From an uncultured bacterium (GTDB lineage: Bacteria; Bacillota; Clostridia; Christensenellales; Pumilibacteraceae): a stretch of DNA of 6,008 nt. Below, piece after piece: positions 5,171-6,008 of this stretch (position 1 is its first letter; each line of letters begins with the position of its first letter). Both the position numbers and the translations under genes were made by a program. The notes under the pieces are model-generated. The model made no database searches and was not told the DNA's origin. It was given only the letters and a program-made list of their open reading frames with translations. The stretch covers positions 1 through 6,008 of the forward strand of contig CATKFJ010000193.1 of assembly GCA_949747725.1 (NCBI GenBank). Direction: 5' to 3'.

Positions 5171-6008
5171 ATGTCCGTGTCGCAATTGTCGTCGTATATT
5201 CGCGGAGTATTCGACGATGAGGAATTATTGCACGACGTTACGCTTACGGGCGAGGTCGCGGATATTTCCTATTCGGACAGGCATACGTTTTTGGTGTTGT
5301 CGGAAGGAAATAATTCGGTGCGTTGCGTGCATTTTTCGTCGCGCGACAATATCGAAAAGGGCGCGCGTGTAGCGCTTCGCGGAAGCGTAAGTTATTACGA
5401 CAAGCGCAACAGTGTTTCGTTTAATTACAGCGAGTATTTTTTGCAGGGCGTCGGAGACAAGAATGCAAAACTGACGGAGTTGAAGCAAAAACTGAGTGCG
5501 CTCGGCTATTTCGAAAACAGACCGCAGTTGCCGAAATATATTGTAAACGTAGTTGTAGTAACAAGTCCGGACGGCGCGGCGATACGTGATTTTATGCGCG
5601 TAGTTTACGATAAATGTCCGTTTGTGAATATACGCGTTTATCCCGTTAAAGTTCAGGGCGAAGGCGCGGCGCGGCAAATTGCGGACGCTGTCGAAAAGTT
5701 GCAAAATGTTAAAACCGACGCTATCGTTGTCTGTCGCGGAGGCGGCAGCGACGAGGATCTCGATTGCTTTAACGACGAAGCGCTTGCCGTCGCTGTCGCA
5801 AAGTCCGTGATCCCCGTAATATCGGCTGTAGGACATGAGATCAACTATTCGCTCTGCGACTGTTGCGCAGGTACTCGCGCCGGAACTCCGTCTATTGCCG
5901 GCGAAATAGTAAACAGTCATGCCGAGAGATTGTTGACCGATTTAGGTCGGGCGTGCGTATCGATGAGAAACGCGGTAGAAGAAAAGTATATCGGTAAAGT
6001 GCATAGAC
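5171..6008 (+). CDS. xseA: Exodeoxyribonuclease VII large subunit, N-terminal 279 residues (3' end outside window)
   Basis: The frame is open from ATG 5171 to the right edge. Exonuclease VII (XseA with several XseB) degrades single-stranded DNA from both ends in repair. The N-terminal OB-fold (about 1-100) starts with 'VSQLSSYI' and has 'LTGEVADIS' and 'SVRCVHF'. The catalytic domain shows 'TSPDGAAIRDF' (131-141, with Asp140), 'VYPVKVQGEGAA' (to 167), 'CRGGGSDEDL' (188-197, with Arg189), 'FNDE' (200-203), and 'IPVISAVGHEIN' ending at 225. A predicted helix begins near residue 243, the start of the coiled-coil region. Departures from consensus are GHETD to GHEIN (Asp to Asn225), Trp to Asp198 after EDL, and 'TRAGTPS' where 'LRAPTPS' is usual. 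The frame is intact. Position after folD matches other Firmicutes, where xseB normally follows. Confidence 0.93.
   Translation, partial: MSVSQLSSYIRGVFDDEELLHDVTLTGEVADISYSDRHTFLVLSEGNNSVRCVHFSSRDNIEKGARVALRGSVSYYDKRNSVSFNYSEYFLQGVGDKNAKLTELKQKLSALGYFENRPQLPKYIVNVVVVTSPDGAAIRDFMRVVYDKCPFVNIRVYPVKVQGEGAARQIADAVEKLQNVKTDAIVVCRGGGSDEDLDCFNDEALAVAVAKSVIPVISAVGHEINYSLCDCCAGTRAGTPSIAGEIVNSHAERLLTDLGRACVSMRNAVEEKYIGKVHR

Noticed and set aside
5225..5920. A 231-codon open frame on the minus strand opposite xseA
   Set aside because: The + strand frame encodes XseA with its catalytic blocks; the minus frame is rich in Arg and Tyr without recognisable motifs and is a shadow frame.

Overview
The window carries two adjacent + strand gene blocks from an endospore-forming Firmicute, most likely a member of the Clostridia. 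The first block (1-3422) is the distal part of the spoIIIA sporulation operon, from the 3' end of spoIIIAB through spoIIIAH. The second block (3607-6008) is a housekeeping cluster: an Asp23/Gls24-family gene (yqhY-like), nusB, folD and the 5' part of xseA. In Bacillus subtilis accB and accC lie between spoIIIAH and yqhY; they are absent here. That absence and the divergent, short spoIIIA proteins fit a clostridial rather than a Bacillus genome. I cannot place it more finely.

Region 1 encodes most of the SpoIIIA side of the SpoIIIA-SpoIIQ feeding channel, which joins mother cell and forespore during engulfment. SpoIIIAB, AC, AD and AE are membrane proteins related to type II/III secretion platforms. 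AF, AG and AH have an N-terminal anchor followed by a ring-building (RBM) domain in the intermembrane space. Genes overlap or abut (TGATG, ATGA, ATGA, an 8-nt overlap, then an 11-nt gap with a strong Shine-Dalgarno), implying one transcript and translational coupling. SpoIIIAF, AG and AH are all clearly shorter than their B. subtilis counterparts. SpoIIIAG lacks nearly all of the insertion that builds the inner beta-barrel of the B. subtilis ring.

Region 2 is the 184-nt junction (3423-3606). It holds a 12-bp-stem intrinsic terminator that closes the sporulation operon. A sigma-A-type promoter with a perfect extended -10 follows and drives the next block, so the two blocks are transcriptionally separate.

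Region 3 is asp23, nusB, folD and xseA, with gaps of 8 and 4 nt and one 8-nt overlap. NusB is a transcription antitermination factor for rRNA operons. FolD makes one-carbon folates. XseA is the large subunit of exonuclease VII. The XseA copy departs from family consensus around its catalytic motif (GHETD reads GHEIN).

I see no mobile element, CRISPR array, RNA gene or frameshift, and no wholly new system. The points worth a second look are variations within known families.
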